A DNA stretch of 64,000 nt from DAHUXD01 sp963736455 (GCA_963736455.1 CAVTON010000001.1:62001-126000), one strand, 5' to 3'; shown: positions 15,093 through 23,886, numbered from the stretch's first letter. Translations and numbers: made by a program. The notes: generated from the sequence alone by a model not told the origin.

Positions 15093-16343
15093 TCAGCGCT
15101 CCATCGCCGCCTCGGCCTCGAGGCTGTCCCGGTCGCGCGAAAGGGTCAGCACCGCGAGGACCCTGCCGGCCCGCTTGTACGTCAGCCGGAACTCGCGCCG
15201 TGCGATCGAGCCGTCGAGCTCGGTCGAGTCCCAGTGCTCGGCGTGGCCGACGTAATTGAGCGAGAGGTCGTAGTGCTGGCTCCAGAAGAAGGGCACGGCG
15301 TCGAAGGGCTCGCGGCGCCCCATCAGGTTGCGGGCGGCGGTCTGCCCCTGGCGCTCCGCCACGACCCAGTGCTCGATGCGGAGGCGGCCGCCGCCCCGCG
15401 GATCCGGGTACCTCGCGGCGTCGCCGGCGGCGAAGATGCCGTTGGCGCTGGTCTCCAGGTAGCGATCCACCACGATCCCGCGATCCACCGCGAGGCCCGC
15501 GCGCTCGGCCAGGCCGGTGGACGGGCGGACGCCGATCCCGACGACGACGAGGTCGGCCGGCAGCGAGGCGCCGCCGGAGAGGATGACCGTACGCGCGTCG
15601 ATGGACGCGGGGCTCTCGCCGAGGTGAAACACGACGCCCTGGGATTCGTGGAGCTCGCGGATCAGGTCGCCGACCTCGGGGCCGAGGACTCGCTCGAGAG
15701 GGCGCGCGTCGCGCGAGACGACGTGGACGTCGAGCCCGCGCTGGCGGAGCGCCGCCGCCGCCTCGAGGCCGATGAAGCTCGAGCCGATCACGACCGCTCT
15801 CCGGGACGATTCCGCGCGGCCGATGATCGCGCGGCTGTCGGCGAGCGTCCGGAGGTACCGAACGTGGGGCAGCGAGGCGCCCGGGACCTCGAGAGGCACG
15901 GGCTCGGATCCGGTCGCGAGCAGAAGCGCGCCGTACGGGATCGATCGGCCGTCGGCGAGCACGGCGCAGCGCTTCGCGACGTCGAGCTCGCCGACCGCGA
16001 CGCCCGTCACGAGCTCGATCCTCTGTTCTGCGAAGAATTCGGGCGGCCGGAGCGGCAGCCATTCTTCGGGCGCCTTTCCGGCGAGGTAGTCCTTCGAGAG
16101 GTTGGGCCGGTCGACGGGCGGTGTCGCTTCCGCGCCGACGAGGGTCACCCGGCCGGCGAAGCCTTCGCGTCGCAGGGTCATCGCCGCCACGAAACCCGCC
16201 GGTCCCGCGCCGACGATCACGATCGAGTCGTGGGCCGTCGCCGTCGCGGGCTTCGAAGCGGGCTCCGGCCTTCTCGGCCCGACGCGAACGCGGTTGCCCT
16301 CGCGGATCACGCTCCACGACGCGACCGGGTTCAGGGCGGGGGT
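15093..16343 (-). CDS. FAD-dependent pyridine nucleotide-disulfide-type reductase module (part of a frameshifted Rieske/FAD enzyme)
   Basis: From PALNPVASW onward the protein has an FAD Rossmann motif (SIVIVGAGPAGFVAAMTLRR), RPNLSKDYLAG, LLLATGSEPVPLEVPG, an NAD-binding motif (AVVIGSSFIGLEAAAALRQ) and the second FAD motif GIFAAGDAARY. This is the apoptosis-inducing-factor/ferredoxin-reductase family. The matching N-terminal Rieske domain lies in the adjoining frame (16331-16606). Together they form the usual single-chain Rieske-FAD reductase, broken by a -1 shift at a five-base G tract (16338-16342 on the plus strand). An internal ATG at 16388 could start this part alone, inside the Rieske gene. 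Confidence 0.88.
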   Translation of the reverse strand, partial: TPALNPVASWSVIREGNRVRVGPRRPEPASKPATATAHDSIVIVGAGPAGFVAAMTLRREGFAGRVTLVGAEATPPVDRPNLSKDYLAGKAPEEWLPLRPPEFFAEQRIELVTGVAVGELDVAKRCAVLADGRSIPYGALLLATGSEPVPLEVPGASLPHVRYLRTLADSRAIIGRAESSRRAVVIGSSFIGLEAAAALRQRGLDVHVVSRDARPLERVLGPEVGDLIRELHESQGVVFHLGESPASIDARTVILSGGASLPADLVVVGIGVRPSTGLAERAGLAVDRGIVVDRYLETSANGIFAAGDAARYPDPRGGGRLRIEHWVVAERQGQTAARNLMGRREPFDAVPFFWSQHYDLSLNYVGHAEHWDSTELDGSIARREFRLTYKRAGRVLAVLTLSRDRDSLEAEAAMER

Positions 16344-16606
16344 CGGAGCGCTTCGCCCGTCCTGCCGCTGAAGCAGGCGTGATGCCATGGGCAGCGGATG
16401 GTGTCGCCGACGACCAGCCCTTCCGCCAGCGGGCCGCCGTAGTGCGTGCAGGCCGCTCCGACGGCGAAGACCTCCTCGCCACGGCGCCACAGGATCAGCG
16501 CATCATCGCCGGCGCGGCCGGAGAGGATTCCCCCGGCGGGAATCGTCGAGATCTCCACGCCGGCCTCGAAGTTCGGGCCCGAAGGGGGGTCGGCCTCGCC
16601 GCTCAT
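16331..16606 (-). CDS. Rieske [2Fe-2S] domain (N-terminal module of the frameshifted enzyme)
   Basis: About 91 residues from ATG 16606 (GGAG eight bases upstream; GTG 16615 also possible). It contains ACTHYGGPL and CPWHHACFSGRTGEAL, the CxH...CxxH pattern that binds a Rieske cluster. Translation stops early at 16331 just after GEALRPPP, while the other frame continues as PALNPV, exactly the sequence expected next in fused homologues. It likely transfers electrons from the FAD module. The shift is either a real mutation or a base-calling error. Confidence 0.88.
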   Translation of the reverse strand: MSGEADPPSGPNFEAGVEISTIPAGGILSGRAGDDALILWRRGEEVFAVGAACTHYGGPLAEGLVVGDTIRCPWHHACFSGRTGEALRPPP

Positions 16607-16741
16607 GCCGTGCACTCCATGCTACCGCCGCTCGAATGCAGCGGTCGTGCCGGTTCCACGTCGGTCCGACTCTAGCTCGGATGCCAGAGAGAATCGCCGC
16701 CTCGCCGGGAGCGTAGGCGCGGCCGGTCCCTTTGATCCCGA

Positions 16742-18700
16742 TCAGGGGCCGTAGAGTGCGAGCCCGAACGTCTTCACCAGGAAGACGGCCATCTGGCCTC
16801 GGGTGACGGAGCTGCCCGGGCAGTAGTCACCGCCGCCGCAGCCTCCCGTGATTCCCTCGGTGGCCAGTTGGTTGATGAAGTTGACGAACTGAGCTCCCGG
16901 GCACGGCACGTCGGTGAACAGGGTCGATGCGCAGGCGGGCGGCGAGTAATTTCCGCCGTGCTCGCCCTTCAGCAGGAAGACGGCCATCTGGCCGCGCGTG
17001 ACGGAGTTGCCGGGGCAGTAATCGCCGTTTCCGCATCCACCGGTAATGCTCTCGGAGGCGAGCTGGTTGATCCAGTCGACGAAGCCGCCGCCGGGACACG
17101 GAACGTCCGCGAAGAGGGTCGAGGCGCAGGAGGGTGGCGCATAGCTGCTCCCATGCTCGCCCTTCAGCAGGAAGACCGCCATCTGCGCGCGGGTCACCGG
17201 GTTCGAGGGGCAGTAGTTGCCGCCGGCGCAGCCGCCGGTGACGCCGTTGTGAAAGAGGTTCTCGATGAACCTGTAGAACGGGTGCGAGGTCGGGACGTCG
17301 GGAAAGCTTTCGCCGACGTGGAGCGACCAGCGCTTGATCACGGAATACGGTGCGATCATCTCGTCGATCTGCGCATCCCAGTGCTGGGCGGGCCGGCCGG
17401 ACGCCGTGATGCCGACGGTGTAGCAGTCGCTGCACTCGGCCGAATCGCCTCCGGCGAGCGTCCCGTAGTCTCCGCTCGAGTCTGCGTTGTCGAAGCTCGT
17501 GCCGGGCGGAGCGGGCCCGGTGAATCCGCTCGTGGCGCCGGTCAGGTGCGACGAGAAGTCGGCCGTGTTCGCCCATGTCGGCTGGAACGCCACGGTTTCG
17601 CCTTCCTCGAGGACGCCGTTGCCCGCCGCGTCCACGGCGAGGGCCTGGGGAAGGGCCTGCGTGGGAACGACGGTCAGGACCACGTCGTGGCCGCCGCCTC
17701 CGACGTAGCTGATCAGGAAGGTGGTCTCGCCGGCGAGAAAAAGCGCTCCCTCGGCCATTCCCGTGAACTGGCCCGAGACGGCGCTGCCGCCGTTGTTCTT
17801 GACGATCGTGAACTCGGTCCCGTCGATCGGCGTGAACCCGAGGGCGACCTGCAGATAGGCGTGCGTCAGGCTGACGGTTCCGGTGACGCTCAGCTGGTCG
17901 TAGTCCGTTCCCGCGGCCGTGCCGTTGATCTTGACGGCGAGGACCGCCCGCTGGCCGCTCGAGCCGAACGTGGCGTTGCCGGTCCCGAGGATGCCGGTGC
18001 TCGTCCCCTGGCCGACCGAGACGGTCGCCGTGTCGATGGGAAAGCTGTTGTTCACCGAGAGCGGGGCGGTGAACGATCCGTGGCCGGCGAGGGTCGGGTT
18101 GCCGCTCGACTCCGCGACGGTGACGCTGCTCGACGCGAGCGTTCCATTGACGACCAGGAACCCGCTGGTCGCCCCGGCCGTGGTCGAGCCGGTGTACGTG
18201 TCGTTGCCTCCGAGGATCACCGGGCCCCCGCCGGTGGCGAGGATGCCGCCCGGGCCGTCGATGTCGCCCTCCAGGTCGAGCGTGCAGGGCGCCGGAGTCC
18301 CGACGACGACGGTGGCGTTGACGGTCATCGGCAGGCTGAGCGTGTTCGTACCGGCGACGCCGGTTCCGCAGAGAATCTCGCCGACCGTGATCGCGTTGCC
18401 CGACAGCGTGTAGCCCGAGCCCTGAAAAGTGATCGCGATGATGCTGATCCCGGCCGTCAGGTCGTTGTTCGTCGCGAGGACCGTGGACGAGGCCGGGAAG
18501 GTGAGATCGTCGCCCGGGTTGGGGGCATGGCCGGAGACCCAGTTGTCGCCGTTCGACCAGCTCCCATCGGCGGCCGCGGACTTCCAGATCGCGGAAGCGG
18601 CGCGGCCCGAGTTGGGGATTCCGAGGAGAGTGAGCGCGAGCAGGATCGGCGAGAGGCAGCGGCGCCCGTAAGCCCGCGCGCGAGACCGGTTCAGCAACAT
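16742..18700 (-). CDS. Large exported passenger protein with three C-terminal SLH repeats
   Basis: 652 residues with a long signal peptide (cleaved near GRAASA). Residues of about 40-330 are Gly/Ser/Thr/Asn-rich beta-helix sequence of the autotransporter-repeat type (IWKSAAADGSWSNGDNW, GGNDTYTGSTTAG). A linker domain follows, then three SLH units of 65 residues, each FxDVP...ITGGC..GDYCPG.SVTRGQMAVFLLKGEHG. The final unit ends FLVKTFGLALYGP. Paired Cys in each unit suggest disulfides. Cell-surface structural or adhesive role inferred. Confidence 0.85.
   Translation of the reverse strand: MLLNRSRARAYGRRCLSPILLALTLLGIPNSGRAASAIWKSAAADGSWSNGDNWVSGHAPNPGDDLTFPASSTVLATNNDLTAGISIIAITFQGSGYTLSGNAITVGEILCGTGVAGTNTLSLPMTVNATVVVGTPAPCTLDLEGDIDGPGGILATGGGPVILGGNDTYTGSTTAGATSGFLVVNGTLASSSVTVAESSGNPTLAGHGSFTAPLSVNNSFPIDTATVSVGQGTSTGILGTGNATFGSSGQRAVLAVKINGTAAGTDYDQLSVTGTVSLTHAYLQVALGFTPIDGTEFTIVKNNGGSAVSGQFTGMAEGALFLAGETTFLISYVGGGGHDVVLTVVPTQALPQALAVDAAGNGVLEEGETVAFQPTWANTADFSSHLTGATSGFTGPAPPGTSFDNADSSGDYGTLAGGDSAECSDCYTVGITASGRPAQHWDAQIDEMIAPYSVIKRWSLHVGESFPDVPTSHPFYRFIENLFHNGVTGGCAGGNYCPSNPVTRAQMAVFLLKGEHGSSYAPPSCASTLFADVPCPGGGFVDWINQLASESITGGCGNGDYCPGNSVTRGQMAVFLLKGEHGGNYSPPACASTLFTDVPCPGAQFVNFINQLATEGITGGCGGGDYCPGSSVTRGQMAVFLVKTFGLALYGP
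16781..17365. repeat. Three tandem 195-bp repeats encoding SLH units
   Basis: The sequence around GAAGACGGCCATCTG recurs at 16781, 16976 and (with one change) 17171, exactly 195 bases apart, corresponding to 65-residue SLH units. Near-identity of the first two copies suggests recent internal duplication or gene conversion. Confidence 0.8.
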
Positions 18701-18842
18701 GCCTCACTCCATCCTGTTTCGGCGCCGGCGGGACGCCGAGACTCCGTTGCCCCGACCCGAACAAACCGGGATTGCCTGCACGGGCTCCGCCCGCACCTCT
18801 CACGCGCAGGGCGCGCGAAAAGGGGCTCACGGGGGCGGAGAG

Positions 18843-20066
18843 CTATGGGCGGCGGGGAAGAGCCGCTCCCATCCCGGCCAACCGGCCCGTTGCCCAGGCC
18901 CACTGGAAGTTGTGTCCGCCGATGGGCCCGAAGGCGTCGAGGATCTCTCCACAGAGAAAGAGGCCCGGGGCCTTGCGGCTTTCCATCGTAGACGGGTCGA
19001 CCTCGTCGAGGCTGACGCCCCCTCCGGTCACCTCCGCCCTGGAGTAACCCTCATTTCCGTCGTATGGCAGTGTGCCTCGGACCAGCGCCTCGATGAGGCG
19101 CAGGCGGTCCTCCCGCGTGAACTGGGCGAGCGAGCGCCCGGAGTCCACGCCCACAGACCTGGCGATCGCTTCCCCGAGACGCTCGGGAAGCCTCCTCCGC
19201 AAGGCAGCCGCGACCGTGCGCGAGCCGGCGGGCCGCAAGGCCTCCTGCCAGCCCCTCGCGTCCAGCTCCGTCCAGCGCACGCTGAGGCGGGCAGATTGGT
19301 CCCGAACGAGAACGTGCGAAACATCCAGCACCGCCGGACCGCTATATCCACGATGGGTAAACAGGAAGCCGCCCGAGGCGCCGGCGACCCGCCCGCCGCC
19401 CTCGGCCGTCAATGCGGCCGGCAGGGAGAGCCCGGCAAGGCCGGAAAAGTCGGAGGGAGGTGCGGTCAGGGGCGTCAACGCCGGATACGTCGGATGGATC
19501 GTGTGGCCGAGACCGGCGAGGATCGGAAGGAGCCTGCCGTCGCTGCCGGATTTTGGAATGGACTGTCCCCCGGCGGCGACGACGATAGCGTCGGCTTCCA
19601 GCGCCGGAGCGCCGTCGCGACTGATCCTCCATCGCTCCCCGACGGGCGCCAGACTCGTGACGAGACTATTGGGTTGGAACAGGACGCCCCGGCGCCGGGC
19701 GAGTCCCAGGAGAGCGTCGCGGACGTCTCGCGCACGGTGGGACGCGGGGAAGAGCTTGCCCGATGCGGTTTCCTCCGCGAGCGCGACGCCGAGATCTCTT
19801 TCGAAGAAGAGCCTCTGGTCGCGCAACGGCCAGGATCGGAGCATCCTCTGAAGCGTCCGAGGCGCGGACTCCGAGACGAAGCGGGAGGGATCGGCGTGCA
19901 TCGGGAGGACGTTGCAGCGTCCACCCCCGCTGATGAGAATCTTCCGTCCGCCGTCCGGCGTCCGTTCGAGAAGGAGCGTCTCGGCATCCGACGACGCCGC
20001 GAAGATCGCCGCCATGCTGCCCGCCGCGCCGGCCCCGACGATCGCGACGCGTCTCGAACGTTTCAC
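18843..20066 (-). CDS. HI0933/YhiN-type flavoprotein (NAD(P)/FAD-dependent oxidoreductase)
   Basis: About 407 residues from GTG 20066, taken because the FAD-binding motif RRVAIVGAGAAGSMAAIFA begins six residues later. ATG 20174 would add 36 residues of implausible sequence. GGRKILISGGGRCNV is the HI0933 signature, with EVTGGGVSLDEVDPSTMES and GLFLCGEILDAFGPIGGHNFQWAWATG at the C terminus. The biochemical role of this family is poorly defined. It is divergent from lexA. Confidence 0.9.
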   Translation of the reverse strand: MKRSRRVAIVGAGAAGSMAAIFAASSDAETLLLERTPDGGRKILISGGGRCNVLPMHADPSRFVSESAPRTLQRMLRSWPLRDQRLFFERDLGVALAEETASGKLFPASHRARDVRDALLGLARRRGVLFQPNSLVTSLAPVGERWRISRDGAPALEADAIVVAAGGQSIPKSGSDGRLLPILAGLGHTIHPTYPALTPLTAPPSDFSGLAGLSLPAALTAEGGGRVAGASGGFLFTHRGYSGPAVLDVSHVLVRDQSARLSVRWTELDARGWQEALRPAGSRTVAAALRRRLPERLGEAIARSVGVDSGRSLAQFTREDRLRLIEALVRGTLPYDGNEGYSRAEVTGGGVSLDEVDPSTMESRKAPGLFLCGEILDAFGPIGGHNFQWAWATGRLAGMGAALPRRP

Positions 20067-20205
20067 GCGCGGAGCATGATCGCCGATGGAGCGATCGGTG
20101 CGGTGCGGCCCGACTTGACTTACGCCTCTTTTGCGCCTAGTCTTCGGATCGAGGCCGATGGGCTGGACCGGCAAGGCCTCCGGCCAGCCGCGGTGGTTCC
20201 CTCGG

Positions 20206-20256
20206 CCTTATTTAATTAGGGAGTTTAGCCAATTTACTTAATGAGATTAGGCAAAC
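20206..20256 (+). promoter_or_regulatory. AT-rich lexA promoter/operator region
   Basis: An AT-rich island in a GC-rich genome directly before lexA. It holds two imperfect palindromes: CCTTATTTAATTAGG (20206-20220, one mismatch) and GTTTAGCC (20223-20230)/GGCAAAC (20250-20256). lexA genes are normally autoregulated, so one of these may be the SOS box of this lineage. Confidence 0.5.
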
Positions 20257-20257
20257 A

Positions 20258-20869
20258 ATGAATCTGACGAAACGACAAAAGGAAATCCTCGACTTCATCC
20301 GAGCATATCGCGGGGAGCACGGCATCTCTCCCACCCAGCGGGAGATTCGCGAGGCGTTCAAGCTCTCCTCCTTCGGGACCGTCCAGAAGCATTTGAAGCG
20401 CCTCGAGGAGAAGGGCGCCCTCGCGCGCGAATGGAACCGCAGCCGCGGCATCGCGCCGAAGGAGGAGACGCCGGCTCCGGGCCGGAGCGTGCCGCTTCTC
20501 GGTCTCGTCGCAGCCGGCCGTCCGATCGAGCCGTTTCCGCAGGAGGAATCGATCGAGGTGCCCTCGACGCTGCTCGGAAAGGGCGAGCACTTCGTTCTGA
20601 GGGTTCGCGGAGAGTCCATGGTCGAAGACGGCATTCTCGACGGCGACTTCGTCGTCGTGTCCCGGCGCGAGAAGGCCGAGAGCGGGCAGACGGTCGTCGC
20701 CCTGGTGCGGGGAGAAGCAACCCTCAAGCGCTACTACACCGAAGGCCATCGCGTTCGGCTCCAGCCCGCCAATTCGACCATGCGGCCCCTCACGGTCGAT
20801 GCGCGGGACGTGACGATCCAGGGCGTCGTGACCGGCCTGATTCGCGACTACGCGCACGGCCCACGCTGA
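20258..20869 (+). CDS. lexA: LexA repressor (SOS response)
   Basis: 203 residues. N-terminal winged helix (TKRQKEILDFIRAYRGEHG, TQREIREAFKLSSFGTVQKH), Ala86-Gly87 cleavage site in LVAAGRP, and the S24-protease domain with Ser120 (RVRGESMVEDGILDGD) and Lys157 (GEATLKRYY). Self-cleavage on RecA filaments derepresses SOS genes; radA, recN and UdgX in this window are possible targets but no shared box was identified. Confidence 0.97.
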   Translation: MNLTKRQKEILDFIRAYRGEHGISPTQREIREAFKLSSFGTVQKHLKRLEEKGALAREWNRSRGIAPKEETPAPGRSVPLLGLVAAGRPIEPFPQEESIEVPSTLLGKGEHFVLRVRGESMVEDGILDGDFVVVSRREKAESGQTVVALVRGEATLKRYYTEGHRVRLQPANSTMRPLTVDARDVTIQGVVTGLIRDYAHGPR

Positions 20870-20892
20870 GCCGGCGAGCCCGGCGGCTGCGG

Positions 20893-20898
20893 TAGAAT
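20893..20898 (+). promoter_or_regulatory. -10 element of tRNA-Cys
   Basis: TAGAAT ends 10 bases before the tRNA 5' end. No clear -35. Confidence 0.5.
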
Positions 20899-20908
20899 TT
20901 GCCGCGCT

Positions 20909-20984
20909 GGCGACGTACCCAAGTGGTTAAGGGAGAGGTCTGCAAAACCTTTATTCGGCGGTTCGAATCCGCCCGTCGCCTCCA
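20909..20984 (+). tRNA. tRNA-Cys (anticodon GCA)
   Basis: Acceptor GGCGACG/CGTCGCC, anticodon loop CTGCAAA, T arm GGCGGTTCGAATCCGCC, encoded CCA at 20982-20984. Probably cotranscribed with the tRNA-Leu 113 bases downstream. Confidence 0.95.
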
Positions 20985-21097
20985 TTCCGCTTGAGTCATG
21001 AGCCGTGAACCGAAGACAACACACCGCGAAGGCCGAGATGATTCCGGGTCCTGCAACCCACCGTTTACGGTTGCCGGCCCACGCGCGATCCCGACGC

Positions 21098-21186
21098 GCC
21101 GGAGTGGCGGAATGGGCAGACGCACGGGACTTAAAATCCCGAGGGCCGAAAGGCCCGTGCCGGTTCGACTCCGGCCTCCGGCACCA
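21098..21186 (+). tRNA. tRNA-Leu (anticodon TAA)
   Basis: Acceptor GCCGGAG/CTCCGGC, anticodon stem CGGGA/TCCCG with loop CTTAAAA, a long class II variable arm (GGGCCGAAAGGCCC), T arm GCCGGTTCGACTCCGGC, encoded CCA at 21184-21186. The rnc start codon lies 11 bases after the CCA. Confidence 0.96.
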
Positions 21187-21197
21187 CTGATCCCGTC

Positions 21198-21914
21198 ATG
21201 AGTGTCGTTCCGACGGAGGCGGCTTCCGACTTCCAGCAATCGCTCGGCCACACGTTTCGGGACCTCGGTCTGCTCGAGCGGGCGCTGACCCACAAGTCCT
21301 TCTCCAACGAGAACCGCGAGGTCCGGTCGCCCAACAACGAGCGGCTCGAGTTTCTCGGCGACGCGGTCCTCGGATTCGTCGTGGGGGAGCTGATCTACCG
21401 GTCGTTTCCGAACCTGCAGGAGGGAGCGCTCTCCAAGATCAAGGCGCATCTGGTGTCGGCCAGCATGCTGTCGGCCAAGGCGCGAGCGCTCGGAATCGGC
21501 CGCTTCCTGCGCATGGGCGCGGGGGAGGCCCGCTCCGGAGGAGCCGAGAAGTCCTCCCTGCTCGCCGATGCGTTCGAGGCGATCGTCGCCGCGATCTATC
21601 TCGACGGAGGCCTCGCGGCGACCGAGGCGTTCCTGGGGCAGGTCTTCGGACCGGAGATCTCGGGGATCGACCTCGGCGACCTATCGTTTCACGATTACAA
21701 GACCACGCTCCAGGAGACGGCGCAGAGTCTCGGTCTGCCGCTGCCGGACTATCGGGTCGTCGAGGAATCGGGACCGGACCACGAGAAGGCGTTCGTCGTG
21801 GAGCTCGCCTGGGACGGGGAGGCGTTCTCCAGGGGAAGCGGACCTTCCAAGCGCGAAGCCCAGCGCAAAGCCGCCAAGGAAGCATTGAAGAAACTGGGTC
21901 GGCTCCCTACGTAA
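21198..21914 (+). CDS. rnc: Ribonuclease III
   Basis: 238 residues. Catalytic motif NNERLEFLGDAVLGFVVGEL and second acidic site LADAFEAIVAAIYLDGG; a C-terminal dsRNA-binding domain (DYKTTLQETAQSLGLPLPDY, then PSKREAQRKAAKEALKKL). It cleaves double-stranded RNA in rRNA and mRNA maturation. There is no Shine-Dalgarno; the ATG follows the tRNA-Leu 3' end by 11 bases, so tRNA processing may create its mRNA 5' end. Confidence 0.97.
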   Translation: MSVVPTEAASDFQQSLGHTFRDLGLLERALTHKSFSNENREVRSPNNERLEFLGDAVLGFVVGELIYRSFPNLQEGALSKIKAHLVSASMLSAKARALGIGRFLRMGAGEARSGGAEKSSLLADAFEAIVAAIYLDGGLAATEAFLGQVFGPEISGIDLGDLSFHDYKTTLQETAQSLGLPLPDYRVVEESGPDHEKAFVVELAWDGEAFSRGSGPSKREAQRKAAKEALKKLGRLPT

Positions 21915-22045
21915 TCACGGGATGTATTGGTCGGAAAATCGCTTTCCGAGGCGATGGATCAACCGTTCGCATCGCGAATAGTCTCCCGACCGAAGGGAGG
22001 GAGGAGGTTCGTGATGCGGGAGCCGAAGCGCGGCGAGGGGATCAG

Positions 22046-22082
22046 GCTTGCGGTCGAGCCCGCATCCGGGCGAGCCGCAAGC
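22046..22082. terminator. Hairpin between convergent rnc and dsbD
   Basis: GCTTGCGG...CCGCAAGC outer stem with an inner CCCG/CGGG stem. It lies in the 217-base gap where both flanking genes end. No U-tract, so it may be a transcription barrier rather than a classic terminator. Confidence 0.45.
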
Positions 22083-22085
22083 CGG

Positions 22086-22105
22086 TGCGCGCCGGGAGGC
22101 GCGCA
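22086..22105. terminator. Perfect 8-bp hairpin before the dsbD stop
   Basis: TGCGCGCC-GGGA-GGCGCGCA, symmetric for both strands, 26 bases beyond the dsbD stop. It probably terminates one or both convergent transcripts. Confidence 0.5.
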
Positions 22106-22131
22106 GATTCCCTCGCAAGCGGAGGCGACGG

Positions 22132-23886
22132 TTACGGAGCTTTTTCGAGCCGCTTCAGGAACGCGTCCGGTTCCTCGAAGCCGACGAGCCGCAGGTCCTT
22201 GCGCTCGTTGCCCGCGGCGTCGAGGAAGATCACGGTCGGCACTCCGAGGATCGCGTACTTCTCGGCGAGCGCCATCGTCTCGGGAGCGGCCGCCCGGGTC
22301 ATGTCCGCCTTGAAGAGGCTCCGGCGCCCGAGCGCTGCGCGGACGCGGGGATCCGAGAAGGTCTTCTTGTCGAGCTCGGCGCAGGGCAGGCACCAGGAGG
22401 CGGAAAAGTCGACGACCGCGGCGTGTCCGAGCGAGGCGACTTTCGCCGGCTCGTAGGCGGCCCATCCGGGCCCCCCGGCCTCGGCGCGCCCGACCGGCGC
22501 GAAGAAAAACGCGGCTGCGAGAAACAGCACGGCGACCGCCGCGCGCGCTCCGATCCTGAGCGTGGTGTGGACGGCGAGAAGGGTCAGCGCGCCGACGACG
22601 AGGACCGCGGGAAGCAGCCACGCGCCGAGCAGCCCCGGGATGGCGTTGCGGACGAAGTAGGCCGCCATCGCGAGCAGGATCCAGCCGAAGACCTTCTTGA
22701 CGCCCTCCATCCATGCGCCCGCCCGCGGCAGCGCGGCGATGCGGCCCGAAAATGCGGCGAGCACGAGAAAGGGCAGCCCGAGGCCGAGGGCGAGGACGAA
22801 GAAGAAAAGGAAGCCGAGACCGGCGTCCTGTGTCGCGGCCACGAAGGCGAGCAGCCCGAGGACCACCGGACCCACGCACGGAGCCGCGACGACGCCCACG
22901 AGCAGGCCCATGCCGTACGCCCCGGCCACCCCCTGCCGGGCGCCGGCCTTCTGCATCAGCGCCGTGGGCATCCGGATGTCGTAGAGGCCGAACATCGAGA
23001 GCGCCAGCGCGACGAGCACGAGAGCCACGACTCCGAGGACCCACGGCGACTGAAGCGCCGCGCCGAAGAGCCGGCCGGAGAGCGCGGCCGCCACGCCGAG
23101 CGCGGAGTACATCGTCGCCATGCCGAGCACGTATACGGAAGCGAGCAGCAGCGTCCGGCGGCTCTGGCCCTGGGCCTGTCCGCCGAAGAAGCTGACCGTC
23201 AGCGGAATCACGGGATAAACGCACGGCGTGAGGTTCAAGGCGAGACCCCATCCGAAGAGGAGCACCAGAACGCCGGCCAGGCCGCGGCGCTTCAGGAGGT
23301 CTCCGAAGTCTTCCGACGCTCCGGCGGCGGGCGCAGAGCCCTCGAGCCGGCGGGCCTCGGAGAGGGGAACTGCGCCTCCGGTCAGAGCGCTCGAGGCGCC
23401 GGCCGCGGCCGGAGGGTTCGAGCCAAGCTCCGAGCGGAACGGGAGCGAAACCGGGGCGAGGCACTGGGAGTCGTTGCAGGTCTGGTACTCGATCGTTCCC
23501 TTGACCTCCGGGGGCGCCGCGGCGGTCCATTCGACGGGAACCTCGATGACGAATTCGCCGGCGTAAACCGAGAGCGGCGTGTCCGGCGAGAAGGCGAACT
23601 TCTGCAGCTTGCCCTCCGGGTACTTCGCCTCTCCGAATCGCACGCCCTCGGCCGGATCGAGCTTGATCTCGGTCGCGATCAGGTAGTCCTCGGACGGCTT
23701 GTGGCTGTTGACGTGCCATCCCGTCTCGAGCCGGGCCCGGACCGTGAGCGTCCCGCGGCCCGACCCCGCGGCGGAGAGCGATGCCCGGACCTTCAGGAGC
23801 GTCCTCGGGTCGGGGGGTCCGCCGTCGGCGGCGAGCATCGACCCCGCGGCGGCCAGCGCGGCCAGAGCGAGCGCGAAACGCCTCAT
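22132..23886 (-). CDS. dsbD: Thiol:disulfide interchange protein DsbD
   Basis: 584 residues. Signal peptide, then the N-terminal immunoglobulin-like domain with its redox Cys pair (TCNDSQCLAP), eight-helix membrane domain containing LTPCVYPVIPLT and AAPCVGPVVLGL (the two transmembrane redox Cys), and a C-terminal thioredoxin domain with SWCLPCAELDKK. It moves reducing power from cytoplasmic thioredoxin to periplasmic proteins. The start overlaps the stop of the upstream thioredoxin-like gene (ATGA). Confidence 0.95.
   Translation of the reverse strand: MRRFALALAALAAAGSMLAADGGPPDPRTLLKVRASLSAAGSGRGTLTVRARLETGWHVNSHKPSEDYLIATEIKLDPAEGVRFGEAKYPEGKLQKFAFSPDTPLSVYAGEFVIEVPVEWTAAAPPEVKGTIEYQTCNDSQCLAPVSLPFRSELGSNPPAAAGASSALTGGAVPLSEARRLEGSAPAAGASEDFGDLLKRRGLAGVLVLLFGWGLALNLTPCVYPVIPLTVSFFGGQAQGQSRRTLLLASVYVLGMATMYSALGVAAALSGRLFGAALQSPWVLGVVALVLVALALSMFGLYDIRMPTALMQKAGARQGVAGAYGMGLLVGVVAAPCVGPVVLGLLAFVAATQDAGLGFLFFFVLALGLGLPFLVLAAFSGRIAALPRAGAWMEGVKKVFGWILLAMAAYFVRNAIPGLLGAWLLPAVLVVGALTLLAVHTTLRIGARAAVAVLFLAAAFFFAPVGRAEAGGPGWAAYEPAKVASLGHAAVVDFSASWCLPCAELDKKTFSDPRVRAALGRRSLFKADMTRAAAPETMALAEKYAILGVPTVIFLDAAGNERKDLRLVGFEEPDAFLKRLEKAP

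Noticed and set aside
16781..17365. CRISPR-like direct repeats
   Set aside because: The repeats are 195 bases long, contiguous and in frame inside an SLH coding sequence.
16868..18991. A 707-codon plus-strand frame opposite the SLH protein
   Set aside because: Antisense shadow with no motifs. The minus-strand frame has a signal peptide and SLH repeats.
20066..20174. Start of the HI0933-type flavoprotein at ATG 20174
   Set aside because: The added 36 residues are Arg/Pro-rich without homology-like features, and the FAD motif normally lies at the N terminus.
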